Shown here: one piece after another, positions 58,401 to 64,000 of the stretch
How positions within the stretch are numbered: the stretch's first letter is position 1
How the letters are laid out: the number at the start of each line of letters is the position of its first letter
Origin: Siphonodentalium dalli
Lineage: Eukaryota; Mollusca; Scaphopoda; Gadilida; Siphonodentaliidae
Assembly: GCA_032622095.1 (NCBI GenBank)
Contig: CP136064.1
Span: 180,764,011-180,828,010, forward strand
DNA length: 64,000 nt
Direction: 5' to 3'
Notes under the pieces: generated by a model
What the model was told of the DNA's origin: nothing
The model's input: only the letters and a program-made list of their open reading frames with translations
Databases searched by the model: none
Translations under genes and position numbers: made by a program

Positions 58401-61400
58401 AGGTTCGGGAGATAATGTACCATTGATCATCTCCTATCAGCATCGGGAATTAAGAAACATTTTAATGAAAATTGAATTCAGAATGGTATCAGACTATGTA
58501 AAATTCTGGAGTTATTTCAAAATGCGGAATATGTTCAGAAACAGAACAAACACGTACTCATGTATCGATTTCATACAATCCTTTCGGCGTTATTCTGTGT
58601 CTCCAGTTGTCTGGTATCTATCGTGGTACCAGGCAAGGTGGACAATACCACCCGATGCGAAGCTGACAAAAATAGTTAACCCACATGTGCGATCTTGTTG
58701 ATTTCAGTAATGTGAGTTTTGTTGAACCAGTTAGTTCTTGTTTTCAATGAAAGGAACATATATGATGTCAGAACTGTGTACTTGGTCTGGATATAAATGG
58801 TGGAAATTAACACAGGACACAGTTCTTCTAATTTGCGCTTGCAAAGTCGCTTTATTTATGTATTGTGGATTACAATCTCCATTTTACGGATGATAAAATT
58901 ATTTGGCAATGGGAATCCTGACTGGCTGTTGAGAACATTCATTGTATTGCTTGTTATTTCTGTTTGGGGTTGTTGTTCCGATGGACACGCGATAACACAT
59001 GCAAGTTACAACTTGAATCGGAGGGAAACAACGTATTTTTCAAATGGTGGTTACAAGCATGGTATGAGAATAGACTTCTGATTTATTGACCTTGTTTAGT
59101 CTCAGAACAGGCGAGTAATTCTGTGATTTCTTTGAAATGGGGACTAATATATAATAATTGTTTTTAACCATTTCAGGGCCTAACAAATTTTATTGTCCCC
59201 CGGCATTCTGAAAGAAAAGGCGGACTATAGAAACGGGCTCCGTTTGTTTGTCCGTCCGTCCGTTCGTCTGTCACACTTTTGAGTACCTTCATGGTGTAAT
59301 CATCTCCTCCTACAGATTTCATCCCAGAGATTTGAAACTTCAGAATATTGTTGCCCATATATTAAAGATGTGCAACATGTATATAGATGAAGGAAAAATA
59401 ATTTTTTGACAGAGTTATTATCCCTTTTCGACTTAGAACATTTCAACATTTTTTTTAATTTCTTTAACAAAGCGGCATCGACTTGCCACGTTGTCGGGGG
59501 ACACTGTGGTCGACTGACCTTTTATTATTTCTTATAATTGTTAAAAATTGTAAGTAAAACTGAGGAAAAATGATAAAAATGATAAAAAATTGTTAAAGAT
59601 TGTAAAAAATAATGGTAAAAAATGATAAAAATTGTAATAAAGAATGTAAGAAAAATTGATAAAAATTGATATAAAGAATGTAAGAAAAAAATGATAATAT
59701 TGTTAAAGTATGTAAGAAAAAATGATTAATAGCTGTTAATAGTGATAAAAATGTTGAAGAATATAAGAAAAAATGATAAATATTGTTATAGAATGTAAGA
59801 ACAAATGATAAAAATTGTTAAAGAGTAAAAAAAATGATAAAAATTGTTAAAGCATGTGAGAAAAATCGATAAAAATGATTAGGCCCATGCATTCTCTTGT
59901 ATATGCGAGGCATCCTATGGTTGACTCGCAATATATAAGAGAATGCATTGGCATAGGGATTTTAATGTTGCGCCAGTGCAGCTCCCATCATGAAGGGTTA
60001 ATGTTCCTGGACCACTGTGCGCATCCAATATTCTCAGTACCTTTAATTGTTCTGTTAATTGTTAGGCATCTATGATTTTTGCGTTTTTTTATTGTGATTT
60101 TTTGAAAACAGTCAATTGTTCCTTTAACTTACTGGCACTCATTCAAGCTCAACACTACCCACATGGCCATCACTCAAAGTGTGGATTACTCTTCAGAATA
60201 CCCATGCCAAATTTAATAACAATGTACCCAATCTATCTGGAGATAAAATATGACATGTGTTACTGTTTTTGGGGTGTTTAGAAAGAAGTAGTGCTATTAT
60301 AATCCAGGATTTGTAAACACATGCTATAATCAAATCTGTCAATCTTGTTTCAGGTTTGGGTGGTGAATTTTCAACGTCTATCGCTTACAGTATTCGCGGG
60401 CAACTGAGCTGGCATCAAAGAACCTATGCCTTCAGGTACATTATAGTCTATTCCTTTAGGTCAATAGATCCTGTATAAAAAGTTATATATATAAGGTGAC
60501 CCAAAGTTTATTATTTGATTCTAAATCATTATATTTTCAAATCATTTTGGTTTATATTTTTAGTCTAGTTTCAAAGCTTAATTATTGATATTGCGAGGGG
60601 CGGTTGGCTGTCGCCAACAAACCTGTATAACATAGCCGTTTATTGATGTATTCTGACAGTTTTTGGTATGTGCGTTAACTGTCATGAGAAGTGTGAGTTC
60701 AAAAACCAGGTTTGTCCGATTTGTTTTTACCTGAGTTATGGCCCTTAGTTCTGAGTTATGGTTCTTTTCGTCAATTTTTAGTGATTCTCGGTCGAACAGA
60801 TTCACTCTTATCGGCAAAAAAACTCGACCAGAGCCATCTTTGCTGTGCAACCTTTTTTAGCTCAACTTTACAATTTTGAGCTATTTCCATTGTCCGTGCA
60901 TCAACAATTTCCTTTGGCATGCCCTACAGGCCTCATCCCTTATCTGATCTTCACCAAACTTCCTATGCAGCTTCAGGGTGATCTATAGATGGGAGCTATC
61001 AAATTTGTTCTGTATTTATGGCTGGATCATTTTATAATTTTGCAAGCACAATTGTGCTCACCTGTAGATGGGAGCTATCAAATTTGAACGATTCTCGATG
61101 AAAAACATGGCCACCGGCAGCCATCTTGGATTTTACTCTTTGCATGACTAAATCCTTTGGCACACCCTACAGACCACAACCCTCATCCGATCGCAGCCCT
61201 CTTAATTCAGATTGTTTGGCTTCGGCAATCCGCTACGGCAACAGTATGCCGTGGCCCAGTTTGCTTCAGCAAATTGCTTCGGCAATGCTGATTGCCGTAG
61301 CCAATTATGAAGGCTGCGATCGTCACCAAACTTCATATGGATCTTCAGGGTGACCTCTAGATGGAAGCCTCCTATTTTAACCAAAATTTGTTGAAAAACA

Positions 61401-62245
61401 TGGCCCATTTTTACAATATAAGGACTGTCAGGGCGTTTTCACAAAATTGGTTTAATATTGGCATTACGGCTGCATCCCTATATTGTTGTGTTCCATAAAA
61501 TATTTTTTTCTGCATTCGGTACAGTCATTGTCAATCGGAAACTAGAACGACTGACCATTGACTTGAGATTGAAAACAAAAGCGACCAGTCAGTTGCTAAT
61601 TTGGTGTCAGTGGTTTTTACATGCAGTGGTGTGATAACCGCTGTGTGGGCTTTCATTTACTAGCAAAAATGATCATGTCCTGATATGGCAGCTTGTCAAA
61701 ATTTCAATAGTAGTAAATTTCATGTCTGACACAACATTAGTCATTATCTGGAAATTTCAGACCAGAGGTAGGTTGAATTTGTTCTGATAGATTTTCCAAT
61801 CAGTATTTATAATTAATGGAATTTGTTGTTTTTTTTAGACAAAAAGTTAAGTTAGTATGAAGGCGCTATGCTAACTGGAGGAATGTAGCATTCTACTAAC
61901 CTCGCCGAAAATCTCAAGAATATCGACCATACCACTACGCTCAATAGTATATATTTAATTCTCGATTTGGGATGCATCTATCGGGGACAAACTAACGAAA
62001 ATGATTCCACCATCAAGAGTCACGTTATTTAATTAATATATATTTAAAGAATGATGGTTTATGTAGTCAATTTGGATATATTTGTAAATATAACTACTTT
62101 GAGCAGGATTGTTATTCATTTCTATTTGATCACACTACCAGAGTGTTTTACATCACTTTAATAAGTTTGAGGTACGAGTTGGAGAATTCCAACCCAAAAT
62201 TTTCCAACCCTGCAAATATAATTTCCTTGACTTAGTTCACTTCAA

Positions 62246-62284
<39 letters not shown>

Positions 62285-62547
62285 GAAAGATGGACACATT
62301 CCCCCAACAGACACTCTAGCCATGTCCCTGTATGACCAAGCAGCTTAAATGATGATACAACCCCGCAGTTATTAATATTAACCATTTCAGTGAGATGTAA
62401 TCTTTTGTTTTTCAGTGAAACTCCCCTTCCTACAGTAGAAGTAGCAATCAGAGGTCAGAATGAGGCTGATCAGTGGTGTCCATTCCTCGAAACTTTAACA
62501 GATGCCGAAATGGAGAAGAAAATACGAGACCAGGATAGAAATACAAG
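37282..62547 (+). CDS. SMARCB1: SMARCB1 (SNF5/INI1/BAF47), SWI/SNF core subunit; gene-level entry, last exon outside window
   Basis: Nine exons join in perfect phase: 37282-37437, 47638-47743, 48407-48533, 49692-49826, 53218-53345, 55525-55688, 55983-56091, 60354-60435 and 62416-62547 (379 complete codons plus two bases). Every intron is GT-AG. The protein has the N-terminal winged-helix DNA-binding domain (exons 1-3), the SNF5 domain with its two imperfect repeats (RPT1 about residues 193-255, RPT2 about 269-330), and the start of the basic C-terminal helix that contacts the nucleosome acidic patch. It acts in the nucleus as part of BAF/PBAF remodelling complexes. The human protein has 385 residues; this one would reach about 391. 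The N-terminus before YGQKP is about 22 residues longer than in human. The winged-helix linker is about nine residues shorter than in the long human isoform. Intron 1 is 10.2 kb. Confidence 0.97.
38029..39228. mobile_element. non-autonomous hAT-like element (TAGTGCTGAAACGG termini)
   Basis: A 14-bp inverted end TAGTGCTGAAACGG at both sides, with TTATGTTA duplicated exactly at 38021-38028 and 39229-39236. Near each end 'AACCGGTTATCCG' motifs recur. It is 1.2 kb with no transposase. It lies in SMARCB1 intron 1, immediately upstream of the hAT transposase gene. Confidence 0.88.
39583..42151 (+). pseudogene. hAT-superfamily transposase (ZNF862-like group), recently broken
   Basis: The frame from ATG 39583 runs 605 codons to a TAG at 41398-41400, then continues in the same frame to 41937. 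The N-terminus has a CxxC...HxxxxxH zinc finger (C34, C37, H74, H80). RNase-H-fold motifs are LLTDGSQ (Asp 214) and ADGASVN (Asp 288), then HCVMHRLEL. The hAT dimerisation block ([20 protein letters not shown]) follows the stop. At 41909-41916 there is an A8 run; beyond it the original frame soon stops, but the frame reached by one fewer A gives an acidic Ser/Asp/Glu-rich tail ending at 42151. So two small lesions, one nonsense and one homopolymer slip, separate this from an intact gene. Element ends were not found. It lies in SMARCB1 intron 1, same strand. Confidence 0.9.
42747..43108. mobile_element. inverted-repeat element (GTGTTTCTGGTGAC termini)
   Basis: Left GTGTTTCTGGTGAC then, about 15 bases in, TAGGGGTGGGG and CATTTTATTTTCAACTT. 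The right side has all of these inverted. The interior is AT-rich and non-coding. It sits 0.6 kb downstream of the hAT transposase and may be a separate MITE. Confidence 0.65.
43248..43268. repeat. run of 21 G
   Basis: An uninterrupted G tract in SMARCB1 intron 1, next to GTGGTGATGACAGG. Such tracts can form G-quadruplexes and are error-prone in assembly. Confidence 0.85.
43995..45039. mobile_element. deleted hAT/ZBED-type element
   Basis: Inverted ends TAGTGATGGGCGGTTAACC and TAGAGATGGGCGGTTTTGA, with CACAATTT duplicated exactly at 43987-43994 and 45040-45047. Subterminal CCGAAACCGAA repeats lie at both ends. It retains only a BED-finger exon (44275-44472). It lies in SMARCB1 intron 1. Confidence 0.92.
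44275..44472 (+). pseudogene. BED zinc-finger remnant of a hAT transposase
   Basis: A 65-residue frame: [28 protein letters not shown], then [11 protein letters not shown]. This is the BED-finger pattern of ZBED/hAT transposases (C32, C35). The two His expected after TSNLVR are missing (one replaced by Gln, one apparently deleted), so the finger could not fold normally. The catalytic part is absent. Confidence 0.8.
45357..45530 (-). pseudogene. C2H2 zinc-finger gene fragment
   Basis: On the minus strand: [20 protein letters not shown] then [24 protein letters not shown]. It has one complete finger (C-x2-C-x12-H-x3-H), a TGEKPF-type linker, and a second finger whose first His is Arg, then a stop. 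It is probably a retro-inserted or decayed fragment in SMARCB1 intron 1. Confidence 0.7.
45975..46490 (-). pseudogene. LINE reverse-transcriptase fragment (CADD box)
   Basis: Minus-strand translation shows, in order, [32 protein letters not shown], then GVRQGVLLS and [15 protein letters not shown]. These are the conserved RT blocks, with Cys in the YADD position (Asp pair at 46036-46041) and one in-frame stop plus frameshifts. It is in SMARCB1 intron 1. Confidence 0.82.
46593..46744. mobile_element. 152-bp hAT MITE (TAGRGCTGCAACGAT termini)
   Basis: Ends TAGAGCTGCAACGAT and, inverted, TAGGGCTGCAACGAT, with CTGGAATC duplicated exactly at 46585-46592 and 46745-46752. TAGGGCTGCAACGA is a common hAT terminus. 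It lies in SMARCB1 intron 1, about 0.9 kb before exon 2. Confidence 0.93.
47121..47188. repeat. 18-bp inverted repeat
   Basis: GACTGCAATAAAAATTCA and its exact complement about 30 bases later, within a larger imperfect palindrome. A small hairpin in SMARCB1 intron 1, element type unknown. Confidence 0.65.
47638..47743 (+). CDS. SMARCB1: SMARCB1 exon 2 (winged helix)
   Basis: Acceptor CAATTCTAG. It encodes [20 protein letters not shown], nearly identical to human, then [15 protein letters not shown]. Donor GTGAGAAC, phase 1. Confidence 0.97.
48407..48533 (+). CDS. SMARCB1: SMARCB1 exon 3
   Basis: Acceptor [31 protein letters not shown] then EEKYKAV corresponds to human [20 protein letters not shown] and DEKYKAV. 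Donor GTAATC, phase 2. Confidence 0.96.
49692..49826 (+). CDS. SMARCB1: SMARCB1 exon 4
   Basis: Acceptor [30 protein letters not shown] then INRNRLG matches human almost residue for residue, ending FPMC across the junction. Donor GTAAGTAT, phase 2. Confidence 0.97.
49869..50106. mobile_element. TTAA-element, family C copy 1 (CCCTTCCATGACTGGAGCTT end) with hairpin module
   Basis: TTAA at 49865-49868 then CCCTTCCATGACTGGAGCTT; the right end is GAAAGGG followed by AATTAATT. It holds a complete hairpin (TGCATTCTCTTACATATGTG...) and a decayed one. It lies in SMARCB1 intron 4, 43 bp after the exon 4 donor, so it is close to a splice site. Confidence 0.8.
50388..50612. mobile_element. TTAA-element, family C copy 2: two 69-bp hairpins in mirror order
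   Basis: TTAA at 50384-50387 and 50613-50616. The ends CCCTTTACCCAACAGAACGG are perfectly inverted. Inside are two hairpins, 50414-50482 and 50518-50586, each GCCAATGCATTCTCTTATAT... with only one or two mismatches between stem arms. The second is the reverse complement of the first, so the whole element is also one 225-bp palindrome. CCC after TTAA is typical of piggyBac ends. Confidence 0.93.
50783..50812. repeat. perfect 30-bp palindrome
   Basis: GGATATCTTCCCCCG followed by its exact complement, flanked by further GATATC / ACCGGT symmetrical motifs (50752 and 50827). It is unusually GC-rich in this AT-rich intron. Confidence 0.85.
51104..52952. mobile_element. element with TA flanks and CTCTAGTGTTCCAAATAAAC ends
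   Basis: The 20-bp inverted ends CTCTAGTGTTCCAAATAAAC are identical, with TA outside on both sides. That fits Tc1/mariner-type insertion, though TA is too short to be proof. The body holds a GTCCGTCCG / TTATGGCC array (51146-52330). It lies in SMARCB1 intron 4. Confidence 0.65.
51146..52330. repeat. array of GTTTCCGGATGATAAC / TTATGGCC monomers, copy 2
   Basis: Starts ATACCCCCACTTTCGAAGAA, then short GTCCGTCCG runs and degenerate units with TATGAACC.ATTTCAATAATTTT and later 'AAATACAGGTCAAGTTCGAA'. A second small start, 'TACCCCCATGACCGAAGAAA', lies at 53634-53760. Confidence 0.7.
53218..53345 (+). CDS. SMARCB1: SMARCB1 exon 5 (start of RPT1)
   Basis: Acceptor [29 protein letters not shown] then [19 protein letters not shown], matching human [20 protein letters not shown]. 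Donor GTCAGTCT, a weaker but phase-correct GT, confirmed by the joint [10 protein letters not shown] with exon 6. Confidence 0.96.
55525..55688 (+). CDS. SMARCB1: SMARCB1 exon 6 (RPT1)
   Basis: Acceptor TATTTTTCAG. It holds [27 protein letters not shown] and QSDQRVILK, the RPT1 repeat that binds MYC and other partners in human. Donor GTATAGTG, phase 0. Confidence 0.97.
55983..56091 (+). CDS. SMARCB1: SMARCB1 exon 7 (RPT2)
   Basis: Acceptor [32 protein letters not shown] then [13 protein letters not shown]. Human: [20 protein letters not shown]. Donor GTGCGTAT, phase 1. Confidence 0.97.
56257..58088. mobile_element. TTAA-flanked MITE, family D copy 3, interrupted by a nested array
   Basis: TTAA at 56253-56256 and 58089-58092; ends AGATACGGGCGGCGTTGGCG and, inverted, AGGCACAGGCGGCATTCG. 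Compared with 17646-18170 it is split by about 1.3 kb of TTATGGCC array (about 56628-57936) between 'AGCAGGCTCTTT' and 'TTACGTACACCATC'. It starts 166 bp after the exon 7 donor of SMARCB1. Confidence 0.88.
56628..57936. repeat. TTATGGCC array nested in a MITE, with both ends visible
   Basis: Left end GTCCCCCGAAAAAAAAAATT then CGGGGGACTATTAAAATAGC, a short stem-loop. Right end CGGGGGACACTGTGGCCGAG then TGGCCTTTTATTA. Between them are about six degenerate units. Because the host MITE is known from other copies, this pair of ends defines the mobile unit. 59195-59520 has the same ends with almost no array. Confidence 0.8.
59195..59520. mobile_element. minimal copy of the GGGGGAC-ended array element
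   Basis: Begins TTGTCCCCCGGCATTCTGAA, has a GTCCGTCCGTCCGTTCGTC run, one TTATTATCCCTTTTCGACTT unit, and ends TCGGGGGACACTGTGGTCGA then CTGACCTTTTATTA. It has the same ends as 56628-57936. Confidence 0.75.
59525..60001. repeat. expanded ATGATAAAAATTGTTAAAGA tandem array ending in a hairpin module
   Basis: From about 59530 to 59878, irregular units of about 30 bp (GTAAGAAAAAATGATAAAAATTGTTAAAGAAT) repeat some ten times. They run into the 69-bp hairpin (59883-59952) and the family C end ...CATCATGAAGGG with TTAA at 59998-60001. The same AT-rich unit occurs singly in the middle of 18437-18916, so the array looks like an internal expansion of such an element. Confidence 0.75.
60354..60435 (+). 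CDS. SMARCB1: SMARCB1 exon 8 (end of RPT2)
   Basis: Acceptor [33 protein letters not shown] then HQRTYAF, against human [20 protein letters not shown]. Donor GTACAT, phase 2. Confidence 0.97.
60590..61430. repeat. AGCTCAACTTT / TTGAGCTATTTCCATTGTCC repeats
   Basis: TTTTTTAGCTCAACTTTACA with TTGAGCTATT at 60854-60894, preceded by a reverse-oriented piece (60590-60850, with 'GAGTTATGGCCCTTAG') and followed by two 'TAGATGGGAGCTATCAAATT' units (60987 and 61065). Similar starts lie at 46931 and 55776. Frames through it are artefacts. Confidence 0.6.
61851..62157. mobile_element. family E element with TTAA at both sides
   Basis: TTAA at 61847-61850 and 62158-62161; left end GTTAGTATGAAGGCGCTATG, right end CAGAGTGTTTTACATCACT. 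It is homologous to 15789-16115. It seems to sit inside a decayed relative of the 34074 hAT element, since 'TTGGAAATTT'-like and 'TAGCCATGTCCCTG' pieces lie on either side. Confidence 0.8.
62246..62283. repeat. run of 38 G
   Basis: An uninterrupted G tract 132 bp before SMARCB1 exon 9, followed by a CTCTAGCCATGTCCCTG terminus like the 34074-35257 hAT element, whose tandem units also carry G runs. Confidence 0.85.
62416..62547 (+). CDS. SMARCB1: SMARCB1 exon 9 (C-terminal helix starts)
   Basis: Acceptor [32 protein letters not shown], then [20 protein letters not shown], the basic helix that in human continues RMRRLANTAPAW. Donor GTAGGTTC, phase 2. No exon for the last dozen residues is visible up to 64000, so it lies beyond the window. 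Confidence 0.96.
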
Positions 62548-62629
62548 GTAGGTTCATGTTCAGTTTATTTTGTGGCAAGTATTTTCTTCTGTAAATAAAG
62601 GAAACAGCATCATAATGCACTTGCCTTAA

Positions 62630-62836
62630 CCCTTTCAGTGCCAAGTACAATTTTTGTATCAACCCATATTTCCTTGATAATTTTTCAAATTTATTGATTA
62701 TAATAACGTGATACATTGATGGAAAGAGCTCTTAGAGCTCTTTCCATTAATGTATCACGTTATTATAATCAATAAATTTGAAAAATGATCAAGGAAATAT
62801 GGGTTGATACAAAAATCGGACTTGGCACTGAAAGGG
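62630..62836. mobile_element. TTAA-flanked 207-bp near-perfect palindrome
   Basis: TTAA at 62626-62629 and 62837-62840. The ends are CCCTTTCAGTGCCAAGT, and the two halves are inverted copies almost throughout, meeting at AAGAGCTCTTAGAGCTCTT (about 62733). It begins 82 bp after the exon 9 donor of SMARCB1. Confidence 0.93.
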
Positions 62837-62861
62837 TTAATGACAAGAGTTTTCATATTAA

Positions 62862-63114
62862 CCCTTCCATGACTGGAGCTTTCTGAAATTTAACGAAAAC
62901 TTTGTGCAAATGTCTTCTCTTATATATCGAGTCTCCCATATAGAGCCTTGCATATGAGAATACAGTGTCCTAACAATATTTACCTTGACCTTGTAAGCCA
63001 TGTAATTCTCTTATAATATATGCAAGGCTCCTTATGGGAGACTTGCATATATAAGAGAATGCACTGGTACAGGATCTTTAATGCTGCAACAGTGAAGCTG
63101 CTATCATGATAGGG
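62862..63114. mobile_element. TTAA-element, family C copy 4, two decayed hairpins
   Basis: TTAA at 62858-62861 and 63115-63118; left end CCCTTCCATGACTGGAGCTT, right end inverted CCCTATCATGATAGCAGCTT. The hairpins around 62912-62970 and 63008-63066 show TCTCTTATATAT and TATATAAGAGAATGCACTGG. It sits 21 bp after the previous palindromic element. Confidence 0.88.
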
Positions 63115-63359
63115 TTAATAAAAGAATTTGGTCCCATACTTTCAGATTAGGTATATTAATAGAATTTGCCAATCCTCTTAAAGCCATTCATAATGTCCCT
63201 CAGATTATGTTTTCTACTAATAGAGGTACATACTAGTATGCATATTAAAAGTATTACAATATATACCGAAAATGGCCAAGGGTAGCAATGCGATAACAAA
63301 AAACAAATGATATAATAAATAGAACTTCGCGGTGTTAATTATGCCCCCCAACTGGGTAA

Positions 63360-63441
63360 CAAACAACATGGTAATTATAATAAAAAATGAGTTTATGACT
63401 CGGCTAATTGTTCATGTTCATTATAATTACCATGTTGTTTG
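63360..63441. repeat. 21-bp perfect inverted repeat
   Basis: CAAACAACATGGTAATTATA (plus A) at 63360 and its exact complement at 63421-63441, with a 40-base loop. A possible small foldback element in the last SMARCB1 intron. Confidence 0.8.
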
Positions 63442-63831
63442 CATCGTTCATAGAGCACATGAGTGTATTTTTCACTAATCCATGGCTCAAATTCATTCAT
63501 TTGTTGCTTATATGCTTTTGAGTATAAAAGGAGATTTAGCGTACAGTACCCCTTTAAGTTGAGCAAAATAAAATGTTTTTTTGTTTTAAATAATAATTTT
63601 TATTTTTTTTTAATTAAAATGTTTAAAAGATCAAAATGTGTGCAAAGTCGCTGGTTAAAGGCTCCCAAATTTTTTGAATGTAATTTAATGGGTGTCTGTT
63701 GTGAATGTGTTAAGAATATATAAGGACAAGAGCTCAGAGCTGTTAAGCTAATTAAACAATTTCTTCAGGAGCCTTGTCTCATAGCAACCGTAAGCTCCTC
63801 CCACTAGTGAATGTGTGGAAAGCTCCATTAA

Positions 63832-64000
63832 AGGTACTCAATCCAAACAGAGGGTCCCCATCTCAACAGATTCCAACAACAACAACAATCCGATCAGAGG
63901 GTCCTATATTACTATTTCTTTGGCTTTGGTGTTAAAAAATATTTGATTCGATTCGAGGAACCCATCAAACAAAGCTCAGAGTTATTAGATATTGATTTTT
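63832..64000. mobile_element. MITE family A copy 5, cut by the window edge
   Basis: TTAA at 63828-63831 then AGGTACTCAATCCAAACAGA, a CAACAACAACAA run, a second internal 'CAATCCGATCAGAGGGTCC' and CTTTGGCTTTGGTGTTAAAA. It resembles a rearranged copy in which the two ends were brought together. Confidence 0.85.

Noticed and set aside
58423-59081. Two frames of 92 and 94 residues in SMARCB1 intron 7
   Set aside because: No recognisable motif and no context; likely chance.
1-64000. CRISPR arrays, bacterial operons, rRNA or tRNA genes
   Set aside because: None seen. Spliced genes, TTAA and hAT elements and LINE debris show eukaryotic nuclear DNA; tandem arrays here lack the repeat-spacer pattern. 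Diverged tRNA-derived SINEs cannot be excluded by eye.

Overview
This window is eukaryotic nuclear DNA, most likely from a marine invertebrate and by inference a mollusc, perhaps a bivalve. The evidence is that its genes are split into short exons with GT-AG introns, it is AT-rich, and it is very dense in short non-autonomous transposons. It also carries long diverged arrays (monomers containing 'GAGTTATGGCCC' and 'AGCTCAACTTT') of a kind I remember from bivalve genomes. That species call is from memory, not from a search. Almost all long open frames in the window are not genes; the real coding exons had to be assembled from splice sites and phase.

Layout. (1) 1-561, plus strand: the 3' end of an unrecognised gene with a coiled-coil-like tail. 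(2) About 5.0-28.3 kb, minus strand: a collagen prolyl 4-hydroxylase alpha-subunit-like gene (P4HA family). Ten exons join in phase into 477 residues: signal peptide, N-terminal domain, peptide-binding repeat, then the 2-oxoglutarate/iron oxygenase domain. The first metal-ligand His of the HxD motif is Arg, so the protein is probably a pseudo-enzyme or strongly diverged paralog. Its last exon(s) are uncertain. (3) 28.3-37.3 kb: intergenic, holding TTAA-flanked short elements, a duplicated repeat and a hAT-type element (34074-35257) with a perfect 8-bp target duplication. (4) 37282 to beyond 62547, plus strand: SMARCB1 (SNF5/INI1), the core SWI/SNF (BAF) chromatin-remodelling subunit. Nine exons join in perfect phase, giving 379 complete codons; only the last short exon lies outside the window.

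The SMARCB1 introns are a transposon archive. Intron 1 holds a nearly intact hAT transposase (one in-frame stop and one probable homopolymer frameshift), two deleted hAT derivatives with 8-bp target duplications, a BED-finger remnant, a C2H2-finger fragment and a reverse-transcriptase fragment. Later introns hold 'GTCC/TTATGGCC' arrays, TTAA-flanked hairpin elements, nested insertions and a 38-base G run.

The most striking window-wide pattern is that at least five unrelated short-element families are flanked by TTAA, the target site of the piggyBac superfamily. A 69-bp hairpin module is also shared between elements with different termini. The two genes are divergently arranged (P4HA-like leftward, SMARCB1 rightward) with about 9 kb between their start codons; nothing in the sequence suggests they work together.
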